Assembly (NCBI GenBank): GCA_035637115.1 | Contig: DASPXV010000228.1 | Coordinates: forward strand, 1 to 33,495 | Direction: 5' to 3' | DNA from: JAICSD01 sp035637115 | GTDB lineage: Bacteria > Acidobacteriota > Vicinamibacteria > Vicinamibacterales > 2-12-FULL-66-21 | Length of the DNA: 33,495 nucleotides | Part shown: one piece after another, positions 23,879 through 31,412 of the stretch | Layout: every line of letters starts with the position of its first letter | Position numbering within the stretch: the stretch's first letter is position 1 | Program-made: the position numbers and the translations under genes | The notes under the pieces: generated by a model | The model's input: only the letters and a program-made list of their open reading frames with translations | What the model was told of the DNA's origin: nothing | Database searches by the model: none

Positions 23879-26238
23879 TCGAATCGCACTTCGTACGCAC
23901 GACCCGAACGCAAGGTGACCTTCACGGTTTCGCCCGCCTGACCGCTGATTCGCTGGCCCTTGGGAGGCCGGACGACGACGTCGCCGGTTATGTCCGGATG
24001 CAATAGTGCACGGACAGCTTTGCCGTTTTTCCATTCGATATCGACGCCGACGGCGCCGCGCGCGCGCAGGCCCGTGACGGAACCGTCAGGCCATGCTGAG
24101 GGAAGCGCTGGAAGGATTGCGATCTCCCCTGCGTGGCTTTGCAGGAGCATTTCCGCGATTCCGGCCGTTCCACCGAAGTTGCCGTCAATCTGGAACGGCG
24201 GATGGGTGTCGAGCAGGTTCGGCAGCGTGGACTTCGCGAGCAGCGCCGCGACATTGTCGTAGGCGAGTTGCGATTCCTCGAGACGCGCCCAGAAGTTGAT
24301 GATCCACGCGCGGCTCCAGCCGGTGTGGCCGCCGCCGTTGGCGAGACGCCGCTCGAGCGTCGCTTTTGCCGCGCGCGCGAGATCGGGCGTTCCGCGCGGT
24401 GTGATCTGGTTGCCAGGACTCAAGGCAAACAGCTGCGACATGTGCCGGTGCCCCGGATCCTGTTCGTCGTAGTCCTCGAGCCACTCCTGAATCTGTCCGT
24501 GCTTGCCGATTTTCAACGGCGCGAGTTTGGCCCGCGCTGCGATCAGCCGCTCCCTGAACGTCGCGTCCACGCCGAGGATCTCGCTGGCGACAATCAGTCG
24601 AGTGAAGAGCGCATGCACGATCTCCGTGTCCATGTACGGTCCCATGCAGACGCGCGCAGACGTTCCGTCGGCCAGCACGTACCGATTCTCCGGCGAGAGC
24701 GACGGACCGGTGACCAGGCGTCCCTGTGCGTCCGTGATCATGTAGTCCAGCAGAAACTCGGCCGCCTCCTTCATTGTCGGATATGCGCGGTTACTCAGAA
24801 AGGCGCGGTCGCGCGTGAAGTCGTAGTGATCCCACAGGTGGAGGCTCAGCCACGCGCCTCCCATCGGCCACATGCCGGAGCCAGCCTGGTCGATCGGCAC
24901 CGCGTCTCCCCACAGGTCGGTGTTGTGATGGATCACGAATCCACCGGCGCCGTACAACGTGCGCGCGACCTGCCGGCCGTTTTCCTTCGCGCGGTCGATC
25001 AGATCGAAGAGCGGCTCGTGGAGTTCCGACAGAGCCGTCACCTCGACCGGCCAGTAGTTCATCTCGGTATTGATGTTGATCGTGTACTTGCTCTCCCAGG
25101 GGGGAGAGAGCGACTCGTTCCAGATGCCCTGCAGGTTCGCGGGCATCGATCCCGGACGGCTGCTCGCAATGAGTAAATAGCGGCCGAACTGGAAATACAG
25201 CGCCATCAGCTGCGGATCTGCGGTGCCTGCGGCAACCGCCTTCAGGCGCTCGTTCGTCGGCGACATGGGAGCTGCGGCTCCACCGAACGCGAGCGACGTC
25301 CGCCGGAACAGCGCCTGGTAATCGGCGACGTGCGCGGCGCGGAGCTTCGCATACGGTTTCGCGGCCGCCGCCGCGAGCGACGTCTGGGCGGCATCGGCCG
25401 GGTGCGCGGCGCGAATGCTGGTCGACGCCGTCAGCAGCAATGTCACGGCATTGGCATCCTGCACGACTAGGCGATCCTCTTCGATGCCCGCGCGTCCTCC
25501 CTCCGGGATCGCCTGCAGCATGGCGGCGAATCTCACACCGGTCGGCCGTTCGTCGGCGTATCGCATCGACGCAGGATCGACGATGGCCTGCCCTTCCATC
25601 AGCAGGCGGTCTTTTCCCGCGGCACGCGTCGTCGCATCCCGCACGCGGCTCAACGCCGCGCTGAATGTAATGGGTGAAGGCCCGCTTTTCGTGAGACGAA
25701 CGACGATCGCCTGGTCCGCTGCTGACGCAAAGATTTCGCGCGTAAACGTGGTCGTTCCAACGGTGTACTTCACTCGCGCGATAGCGTCCGAGAGATCGAG
25801 CTGCCGCTCGTAGGACGTTCGCGCGTCCGTGCCGGCGAACTGGATCGTGAGATCGCCGAGCGGTTGATACGGAGGCATGCGCCTCGGGGTGGCGATGATT
25901 GCCTTGTCCGCCAGCGCTTCGGCTTCCGCTGCCTTGCCTTCCGCGAGCAGGCGACGGACTTCCTTGACCGCCGCGGGACCGGCGGGATTCATCCGGTCGC
26001 GCTTTTCGCCGGCCCAGACCGTGTCTTCGTTGAGCTGGAGATGCTCTTCCGCGACACCGCCGAAGACCATTGCACCGAGGCGGCCGTTGCCGATCGGAAG
26101 CGCCTCGTTCCAGTTCGCGGCGGGCTGTGTGTACCAGAGCCGCAAGTCCTGGGTGGGCGTAGGTTGCTCGATCGCAGCGCGCAGCGACAGTGACAGCGCG
26201 AGGACTGCGGCAACGGCGATGAAGAGGCGGCGATTCAT
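23875..26238 (-). CDS. GH95 alpha-L-fucosidase
   Basis: Glycoside hydrolase family 95 removes terminal alpha-1,2-L-fucose from glycans by inversion. 787 residues with an N-terminal signal-like stretch (MNRRLFIAVAAVLALSLSLRA), so probably periplasmic or exported. Family segments in order: LWYTQPAANWNEALPIGNGRLGAM, VWAGEKRDRMNP, NLQGIWNESLSPPWESKYTI, NINTEMNYWPVE (the Asn pair of the active site), GHTGWSRAWIINFWARL, and THPPFQIDGNFGGTAG (an Asp). Length fits the family. It is convergent with the MFS transporter, so uptake of released sugar is a reasonable guess, though it is not the same operon. Confidence 0.93.
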   Translation of the reverse strand: MNRRLFIAVAAVLALSLSLRAAIEQPTPTQDLRLWYTQPAANWNEALPIGNGRLGAMVFGGVAEEHLQLNEDTVWAGEKRDRMNPAGPAAVKEVRRLLAEGKAAEAEALADKAIIATPRRMPPYQPLGDLTIQFAGTDARTSYERQLDLSDAIARVKYTVGTTTFTREIFASAADQAIVVRLTKSGPSPITFSAALSRVRDATTRAAGKDRLLMEGQAIVDPASMRYADERPTGVRFAAMLQAIPEGGRAGIEEDRLVVQDANAVTLLLTASTSIRAAHPADAAQTSLAAAAAKPYAKLRAAHVADYQALFRRTSLAFGGAAAPMSPTNERLKAVAAGTADPQLMALYFQFGRYLLIASSRPGSMPANLQGIWNESLSPPWESKYTININTEMNYWPVEVTALSELHEPLFDLIDRAKENGRQVARTLYGAGGFVIHHNTDLWGDAVPIDQAGSGMWPMGGAWLSLHLWDHYDFTRDRAFLSNRAYPTMKEAAEFLLDYMITDAQGRLVTGPSLSPENRYVLADGTSARVCMGPYMDTEIVHALFTRLIVASEILGVDATFRERLIAARAKLAPLKIGKHGQIQEWLEDYDEQDPGHRHMSQLFALSPGNQITPRGTPDLARAAKATLERRLANGGGHTGWSRAWIINFWARLEESQLAYDNVAALLAKSTLPNLLDTHPPFQIDGNFGGTAGIAEMLLQSHAGEIAILPALPSAWPDGSVTGLRARGAVGVDIEWKNGKAVRALLHPDITGDVVVRPPKGQRISGQAGETVKVTLRSGRAYEVRFD

Positions 26239-26254
26239 CGCCGCATTCTATAGA

Positions 26255-26606
26255 TCAACTCCCGGCGATGCCCACCAGGTGTCCCAGCGTGCGAACGATG
26301 ATCATGTTGCCCGACAGCGCCGGCGTGGCCATGCAGATTTCCCCCATGGGGTTCGTTGCCAGCAGCTCGAACTGCCGTCCGGCCTTGACGACGAACACAT
26401 CGCCATCCTCGCTCGCCAGGTAGATGCGGCCGGCCGCGGCCACTGGCGACGCGCTGAACCCCGCGGCGTTCGGACTGACGCGGGACCGATAGATGCGCTC
26501 GCCCGTCTTCGCGTCGTACGCGCTGAGAATCCCGTTGTCGGTGCAGATGTAGACGAGGCCGTCGTAGACGAGCGGCGTCGAGGTGTAGGGGGATCCGTTT
26601 GGTATG
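26255..26606 (-). pseudogene. PQQ-like beta-propeller remnant, 5'-truncated
   Basis: About 115 residues of a PQQ-type propeller with the pattern STPLVYDGLVYICTDNG, LSAYDAKTGERIYR, SASPVAAAGRIYLAS, MATPALSGNMIIVR, ending LVGIAGS. A complete gene would have several hundred more residues. The match begins at about 26606 and the sequence upstream is unrelated, up to the tRNA. It is thus a C-terminal remnant with no credible start. It may mark a past rearrangement near the tRNA. Confidence 0.7.
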
Positions 26607-26711
26607 CTGAAACACGCTGCAGCGAGCCTGCTCATGCCAGCGAGAGTCCGCTGCGAGCCCGCCGGTGTCAACGGATGTGGGATGAATTCCTGTGGGATAA
26701 TCATAGGCAGT

Positions 26712-26788
<77 letters not shown>

Positions 26789-26847
26789 CATTTCACCACG
26801 CCGCTTGCAAGGGGATTGCAACGGGGGCGAAGGATGGCCCAAACGGT

Positions 26848-26876
26848 ACGGCCCGGCACCCAGCCGGGCCGTTTCC
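26848..26876 (+). terminator. Terminator hairpin after tRNA-Pro
   Basis: Perfect 10-bp stem ACGGCCCGGC / GCCGGGCCGT with loop ACCCA, followed by TTCC. A strong stem but a short U-tract. Confidence 0.6.
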
Positions 26877-26901
26877 ACGTACGCGATGGACGGAGCGCCA
26901 G

Positions 26902-27321
26902 ATGAAGGAAATCAACCCCCTGAAGGCCAGCTACCACGAGCTGGTCGACTTCGTGATGAATATGCTCGAAACGGCAAACCGTGAGCCGGGCCGAGAAGAT
27001 GCGGCGATCCGCACGACCTACTACGCTGCAATCACCTTTCTCGCCGTGGCCAACCGGTTGGAAGAGACAGCGCTCCAACTCCAAGCCGCCATAACAGACG
27101 CGGAAGGACGGCTCCGGGATACGTTGCAGCAGGCAACACGCATGTTCCTTGATGCAGCGGACCGCTCCCAGAAATCCGCGGACACCCAGGCAGAGAGCGC
27201 GAGACGCTATGCGCAGCATCTGACTGTGGCCACGTGGGTGCTGGCCGGCGCAACGCTCGTGCTCGGAATCGCCACGTGCGTGCTCGTTTACTACACACGG
27301 TTGATGGCAATGAAGGCGTAA
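26902..27321 (+). CDS. Small coiled-coil membrane protein
   Basis: 139 residues from ATG 26902, with GGAG about 8 bases before. It is helical throughout: residues about 50-105 have a heptad-like pattern (LEETALQLQAAITDAEGRL ... QQATRMFLDAADRSQ), then one transmembrane helix near the C-terminus (LTVATWVLAGATLVLGIATCV, about 108-130). No family recognised. It is the first gene after the tRNA and terminator and is alone on its strand here. Topology suggests an anchored rod-like protein; possible roles include a membrane sensor in an island module, without evidence. Confidence 0.7.
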   Translation: MKEINPLKASYHELVDFVMNMLETANREPGREDAAIRTTYYAAITFLAVANRLEETALQLQAAITDAEGRLRDTLQQATRMFLDAADRSQKSADTQAESARRYAQHLTVATWVLAGATLVLGIATCVLVYYTRLMAMKA

Positions 27322-27346
27322 AAGCCCCTGTGAACGCCAGCGCCAA

Positions 27347-27369
27347 GCGCGCGGCCGCCGGCCGCGCGC
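27347..27369. repeat. GC-rich inverted repeat
   Basis: GCGCGCGGCC and GGCCGCGCGC, 10-bp arms with a 3-base loop, 26 bp after the membrane-protein gene. Possibly a terminator, but it has no U-tract. The rest of 27322-27515 holds no assured gene. Confidence 0.6.
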
Positions 27370-27515
27370 GATGATCGCGGAACGCATTGCTTCGAACGCT
27401 CGCCGATCCGGCGCCCGGATTTGACCCCCGCTGATCGAGAAGCGCGACAACGTGCGTGCGATGAGTTGGCGACGCGGCTTGCCGATCTAGAGGCGGCCTA
27501 CCCTGGGGATACTTC

Positions 27516-27830
27516 TCACCAGACGCGCCAGAGGATCAGGGCCAAGAGAACGGTGATGGCCGCGAGCCAAAACCGAACCTGTTGGAGACCGAGCATGAGG
27601 TCATATCGGCTCGCGTCCTCTGCATCCCCGTCGAGGGTCTCGTCGCGCACGGGCTCGTTCACCATGTCAAGGCGGACGATAGCACACGCGTCGTCGGCCG
27701 ACAGCACACGCCGAGGATGCAGCACGCCGGTCCGCCCGTCGCTCGATTCGGTAAGGGAACGCCTGAAAGTTGTCGCGTCTGTCAATCTGGATCTGTCGCA
27801 AGAGCACGCCACACGACGCACGTCGATCAT
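27516..27830 (-). CDS. Small tail-anchored membrane protein downstream of REase-like gene
   Basis: 104 residues. The ATG (27830) directly follows the stop of the endonuclease-like gene (TGA then ATG), so the two are coupled. The N-terminal 80 residues are polar (SADDACAIVRLDMV, NEPVRDETLDGDAEDAS); the last 20 form a single transmembrane helix (FWLAAITVLLALILWRVW), a tail anchor. No family recognised. A membrane-anchored partner next to a nuclease-type gene is seen in several defence modules; that is only an analogy. Confidence 0.65.
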   Translation of the reverse strand: MIDVRRVACSCDRSRLTDATTFRRSLTESSDGRTGVLHPRRVLSADDACAIVRLDMVNEPVRDETLDGDAEDASRYDLMLGLQQVRFWLAAITVLLALILWRVW

Positions 27831-28746
27831 TCACTCTGGCTGCTCCGGCCGTATTCGCGGTTCGTCCAGGTGCAGGGTCAGCGTCGGTTCGGCGCCCTCT
27901 TGTTTGACGGCGATCACCATCGCGTCTTTTCCATCGAGCATGCCGGTTCCCCACGTCACTGGGACATCTCCGAGAGCGCCGTGTTGCATCTGAAATTGCG
28001 CTCGCGGTGATACGCGGCACGTCCCGTGTATTTCTAGTTTGTCGAGCGTTCGCAACGTCGGGGGCTCGATCTTCTGAATGCACGCGCGGCCGCCGGTCGC
28101 AAGACTTGGCACGTCGATTTCTACGGCAAAGAATTTATGCGATTCCGTCCCTTCGCGCATGAACTTTTCGGCGAGTCGCCGATCCTTGAGGAGAGATATC
28201 ACCAACTGCAGAGCGTTCCCGACGAGCGTGCCCTGCTCGTCGAAGCAGTCATTGTCCGGATTGAGCGCCACGCGTTCAGCGGCGAGCGTCTCCGTCGCAG
28301 GCACGATTCCTACGACCTTCGTTGCCGTCAAGCCGTAAGTCATCGCTGACAGCGTGGGCGGCCCGATCGTGTTCTGGACATCCTGTTCTGTGATGTTTTT
28401 GTAGACGAGTAAGTCGACCCCTGCAAGTTCGGCATCCTTGCGCGCCGTCTTCGAAAAGCCGGACCGTGACGCGAGCACCAGCTTGTTCGTAGGCAGGTGT
28501 TCGTGTTTTCCCCTCATTTCACGCACCCACTCCACACTGGCTGGGCGGCTGCGGTCGCGGACCTCAACGCAGAGAATGATCGAATGCCCGGTGGATTCGT
28601 CCTCGATGCATACGTCGACCTCACACTTCTCGCCAGTCAGCCGATCCGTTAGGAACTTCGATTCCGTGACCTTCGCGCTCGTCGAACGCAAGCGTTTTCT
28701 TCACTAAGAAGATGAGTCGCTGAAAGTCGTTACTCCGGGCAGGCAT
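27831..28746 (-). pseudogene. Mrr-like restriction endonuclease-fold protein, N-terminal frameshift
   Basis: The main frame (from TTG 28691) reads AKVTESKFLTDRLTGEKCEVDVCIED, then LCVEVRDRSRPASVEWVREM and NKLVLASRSGFSKTARKDAE. This is the PD-(D/E)xK fold of Mrr-like nucleases, with Asp in EVDV and an E-x-R in place of E-x-K. The N-terminus expected for this family (MPARSNDFQRLIFLVKKTLA) is present upstream from ATG 28746 but in another frame; the frames meet within about 28670-28695. A one-base indel explains this. It may be a real lesion or a sequencing error. C-terminal 150 residues are of unknown function. The gene is followed by a small membrane protein. Confidence 0.7.
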
Positions 28747-28864
28747 CGACTGCTGAGGGTAACACGTCGAATTCACCTTGCGACGGGGGTGCGTTGGCCC
28801 TGAGGAAGCCGACGGGCCACTTCACCTATCACGAAGAGTTCCCGAGTAGTGGACGGCCCAGACT

Positions 28865-29080
28865 TCAGGTCCAGCTGCTGTGGCCGATGTGCCAACGCCG
28901 GCAGCGCTGGCACTTGTAGGACATCCACAGGCGCCTGTCGGCGTCCGCCAGCGTGAGAAGGCGCGCCCGCGCGGTCGCGTTCTTCTTCGACGGGAAGCGC
29001 ACCTTCCCTACGCACTGCCGGCGCCGCACCTCGTCGAAGGGCTGCTCGCGCTCGAACGCGCGGCGCGCGGCGGCGAGCAT
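28865..29080 (-). CDS. Small zinc-knuckle-like island protein
   Basis: 71 residues from ATG 29080, one base after the previous stop. It is very basic, with KVRFPSKKNATARARLL in the middle and a C-terminal YKCQRCRRWHIGHSS, where two Cys and two His could bind zinc. Similar tails (C-x-x-C-xx-WH-x-x-H) occur in small phage or island proteins. No function known. It is the last gene of the seven-gene minus-strand run. Confidence 0.65.
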   Translation of the reverse strand: MLAAARRAFEREQPFDEVRRRQCVGKVRFPSKKNATARARLLTLADADRRLWMSYKCQRCRRWHIGHSSWT

Positions 29081-29081
29081 C

Positions 29082-29597
29082 TCAGCCCGCGACCGCCGCG
29101 CCGAGCAGCGCGACGGCGGCCTTGAGATGCGCGTCGAGCGCCGACCGCGCGCGGTCGCGGTGATCGCGGACCTCACCGATCCGTTGATCGAGATCGCCGA
29201 GCCGCTCGTGGCACCCGCCCGGCGCTTTGAGCAACGTGCCCTCCTCGAGCCGCTGCAGCGCACGTCGAAGATCCCACTGCCGCTGCCATTCGGCATCCCT
29301 CGCGCGCGCGTCCGGGACCGTACGCCAGTCGGTGAAGTCGGCGATCGCCGTCTCCAGCTCGGCGAACTTCGCGACCACATCGGCGCGGCGCGCTTCGAGA
29401 TCGGCGAGGTGCTGCTCCTCGCGCGCGATATCACTTGGCAAGTTCATCAACGCGCTGATCACCTGCTGGTGCGTGTTGTATTGGCCCCAGTAATCCGCGC
29501 GCTCGTTTTCCGATCGCGCGTCGCGGCCGTCGCCGAGCGCGGATTGGCTCGCCTTCACCCTCGCGATGATCTCGCTGATGTTCATGGTGGCGGTCAC
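29082..29597 (-). CDS. Coiled-coil protein of the replication-type cluster
   Basis: 171 residues from GTG 29597, which overlaps the preceding TGA and has GGGAGG upstream; ATG 29585 is the alternative. Mostly helical with long charged heptads (LMNLPSDIAREEQHLADLEA, VVAKFAELETAIADF, RLGDLDQRIGEVRDHRDRA). No catalytic motif, no membrane segment. No recognised family. The overlap with its neighbours indicates co-translation. Likely a structural or DNA-associated accessory protein of the mobile region; that is inference. Confidence 0.65.
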   Translation of the reverse strand: MTATMNISEIIARVKASQSALGDGRDARSENERADYWGQYNTHQQVISALMNLPSDIAREEQHLADLEARRADVVAKFAELETAIADFTDWRTVPDARARDAEWQRQWDLRRALQRLEEGTLLKAPGGCHERLGDLDQRIGEVRDHRDRARSALDAHLKAAVALLGAAVAG

Positions 29598-29956
29598 TTC
29601 TGTGCCTCCCTCATCTTGCGCAGCGGCTCGGCGTAAATGTCGGGCGCGGCGTAGGCTTTCAGTTCCTCGGCAGTCGTCAGGCGCGGTGGGTTCGCCTCGA
29701 TGTGCTCGGCGAGCCGAGCGCTCTCGGCGTCGAGTTCGCGCTGGCGATCGCGCTTCCATCGCGTCTCGAAGCTCTCATCGTTCGTGGCCGTCGCGGCCCG
29801 CAATTCCGCGAGGCCCTGCGCATACGGATTGGGAGCTGCATCATAGCGGTCATCGAGCGCACGGAAGGCGGCGTCGATGTTGGCTTGCGTGGCGGCAAGG
29901 CCTCGGTCGCTCAGATAGTCGGCGACCGCAAGTGCCCGTTCGATTGAATCAGTCAT
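29594..29956 (-). CDS. Hypothetical helical protein of the cluster
   Basis: 120 residues from ATG 29956, with AGGAAGG upstream. Sequence: ERALAVADYLSDRGLAATQ, NIDAAFRALDDRYDAAPNPY, then FETRWKRDRQRELDAESARL and a C-terminal YAEPLRKMREAQK. Helical, charged, no transmembrane segment, no metal motif. No family known. It overlaps the preceding gene by 8 bases and the following one by 4, in line with a compact phage- or ICE-like operon. Confidence 0.65.
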   Translation of the reverse strand: MTDSIERALAVADYLSDRGLAATQANIDAAFRALDDRYDAAPNPYAQGLAELRAATATNDESFETRWKRDRQRELDAESARLAEHIEANPPRLTTAEELKAYAAPDIYAEPLRKMREAQK

Positions 29957-30158
29957 GGTTTTTCCTTCCTGCTTGAATGAGTTGTTCGAGCGTCGGCGGC
30001 GTCCAGTCCGGCGGCATGCCGAACGAGCCGCGACGGATGCGTTTGATGACGTTGCCGCTGGCGTCGATGACCACGCGGCGCAGCTCGACGCGGCCGTCGA
30101 GGTGCCGCTCAAGCGCGGCAAGATCGGCGAGGAGTTCGCCGCGCGTCATCTGATCCAT
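29949..30158 (-). CDS. Small hypothetical protein of the cluster
   Basis: 69 residues from ATG 30158 (a second ATG is 9 bases further). MDQMTRGELLADLAALERHL begins with a helix; VVIDASGNVIKRIRRGSFG is a beta-hairpin-like middle; TPPTLEQLIQAGRKNHD ends it. It overlaps the zinc-ribbon gene upstream by 13 bases and the next gene by 8. No family recognised. Confidence 0.6.
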   Translation of the reverse strand: MDQMTRGELLADLAALERHLDGRVELRRVVIDASGNVIKRIRRGSFGMPPDWTPPTLEQLIQAGRKNHD

Positions 30159-31120
30159 GGATCACCCGTGCGCTGACGCCGCAGCGACTCGAACATCTCT
30201 TTCGTGGCATCGTCGTCGCGCTTCTTGACGACGATCGGATCATTGCGGTGCAGCACCTCCCACGTGTCGAGGCGCGTCTCGCGGATCTCGGCGCAGCGCG
30301 CGAGCGGCTGGTGGCAGTACATGCAGGGGGGCTCCGGTGCCGGGGCGGATGTGGGCAGCGACGCCTCGCCCGCAGGGTCGGCGGATGCCTTCACGGAAGG
30401 GCCAGCGTCGCTCACATCGTCGCGCAGCAGGCCGCCGTCGACGTCCGTCGGCCGGCACGGCGCCTGTTCGAGTTCTCGCGCGTTAATCAGGAATCGCAGA
30501 TGCGTGGTCATCCGCGCGATCAACTGGTCGTCGGTCAACCCGTCGAGATCCGCCGGGGCGGGCGCGGACGATCGCGGGACGTCGAGGATGGCGACGATCG
30601 TCTGGACGGCGGCCAGCAGGCGCTGGTGGTCGGGGCTTCCGGGGCGTGTGGCTTTCAACTCGGCGAGCGACAGCCCGAGGTTCTCGCACAAGTGATGCGC
30701 GAGCGTGGTCGCGGGGGCGTAGTCGGCCTTCGCTTTCGAGATCAGCGCGTCGACGTCGTGCTTCTTCAAGCGCTTGCGCGCGTCTTTGTGCCCCGGCACG
30801 TACTGGCCGCAGCTCCAGCAATTGGTCGCGTCGACAGGCAGCGGGATGTTGCACTTCGGGCAGACGCGGACCGGTTTCGTGTCGGTCTGCAGGAGCGGCC
30901 CGTCGTCGGGCGACAGCCAGGGCGTACGGCTCGGCGCCGGAGCCGGCAACGGGGCGCCCGGCTGGCCGACGTTGGCTTCGGGGGCGCCGGCTGGGGCTTC
31001 GGCCGCCTCGGGCTCGGCGGCGCCCAGCGCCGGGGCATTGGGCGCGCCAGCCGGGCAGAGCGGCGGCGGTTGCAAATCTCGTTGCAACCCAGGCTCGGAC
31101 TCTTCAAATTCGCTAGGCAT
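30146..31120 (-). CDS. Zinc-ribbon protein of the replication-type cluster
   Basis: 324 residues from ATG 31120; AGGAGG lies about 11 bases upstream. The first 80 residues are Pro/Ala-rich and likely disordered. A zinc ribbon CPKCNIPLPVDATNCWSCGQ follows, then a helical middle domain (DVDALISKAKADYAPATTL, LTDDQLIARMTTHLRFL), a second linker, and a C-terminal CMYCHQPLARC Cys cluster. Two metal sites and disordered linkers fit a DNA- or protein-binding adaptor. The gap upstream, 31121-31412, holds the repeat cluster. No family recognised. Confidence 0.7.
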   Translation of the reverse strand: MPSEFEESEPGLQRDLQPPPLCPAGAPNAPALGAAEPEAAEAPAGAPEANVGQPGAPLPAPAPSRTPWLSPDDGPLLQTDTKPVRVCPKCNIPLPVDATNCWSCGQYVPGHKDARKRLKKHDVDALISKAKADYAPATTLAHHLCENLGLSLAELKATRPGSPDHQRLLAAVQTIVAILDVPRSSAPAPADLDGLTDDQLIARMTTHLRFLINARELEQAPCRPTDVDGGLLRDDVSDAGPSVKASADPAGEASLPTSAPAPEPPCMYCHQPLARCAEIRETRLDTWEVLHRNDPIVVKKRDDDATKEMFESLRRQRTGDPWIR

Positions 31121-31220
31121 TTACGCTACGACCTCCTGCTTCCAACGCAAGTGCGCGGGTCGGCGTTCGCCGTCCGATCGGGCGACTTTGCGGGTGCCCG
31201 CCTCGGCCGCGAGCGGCGGG

Positions 31221-31390
31221 GCACAGAGGGACTCAACCCCGCACAGAGGAGACCAGACTCTCGGCGCCTGAGCCCCTCTGCGCCTCTCAGGGGAAACCCT
31301 AGAGATTTCCTAGAGAGACTCAGAGGGACTCTGAAAACATAGCCGTAAGGAAACTGAGTCCCTCTGTGCCGGCGGCTGCGTCCCTCTAGC
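31221..31390. repeat. Iteron-like repeats of GCACAGAGGGACTCA
   Basis: A 292-bp gene-free gap (31121-31412) holds five to six related motifs: GCACAGAGGGACTCA (31221-31235), a GCACAGAGGAGACCA variant (31241-), TGAGCCCCTCTGCGC inverted (31269-31283), CAGAGGGACTC (31321-31331), the exact inverse TGAGTCCCTCTGTGC (31355-31369) and GTCCCTCTAG (31381-). Two CCTAGAGA units (31298-31316) are between them, in a locally AT-richer stretch. It may be a replication origin or operator for the neighbouring genes, or a mobile intergenic repeat like the CACGAAGA type at 15094. Confidence 0.6.
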
Positions 31391-31412
31391 CTTTCGCCAC
31401 CCGTTTCGCCCA

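Noticed and set aside
27421..27560. Plus-strand frame starting TTG with a coding-like N-terminus (ADREARQRACDELATRL)
   Set aside because: It soon runs antisense into the tail-anchored protein gene and has no clear ribosome site; it could be a gene remnant but support is too thin.
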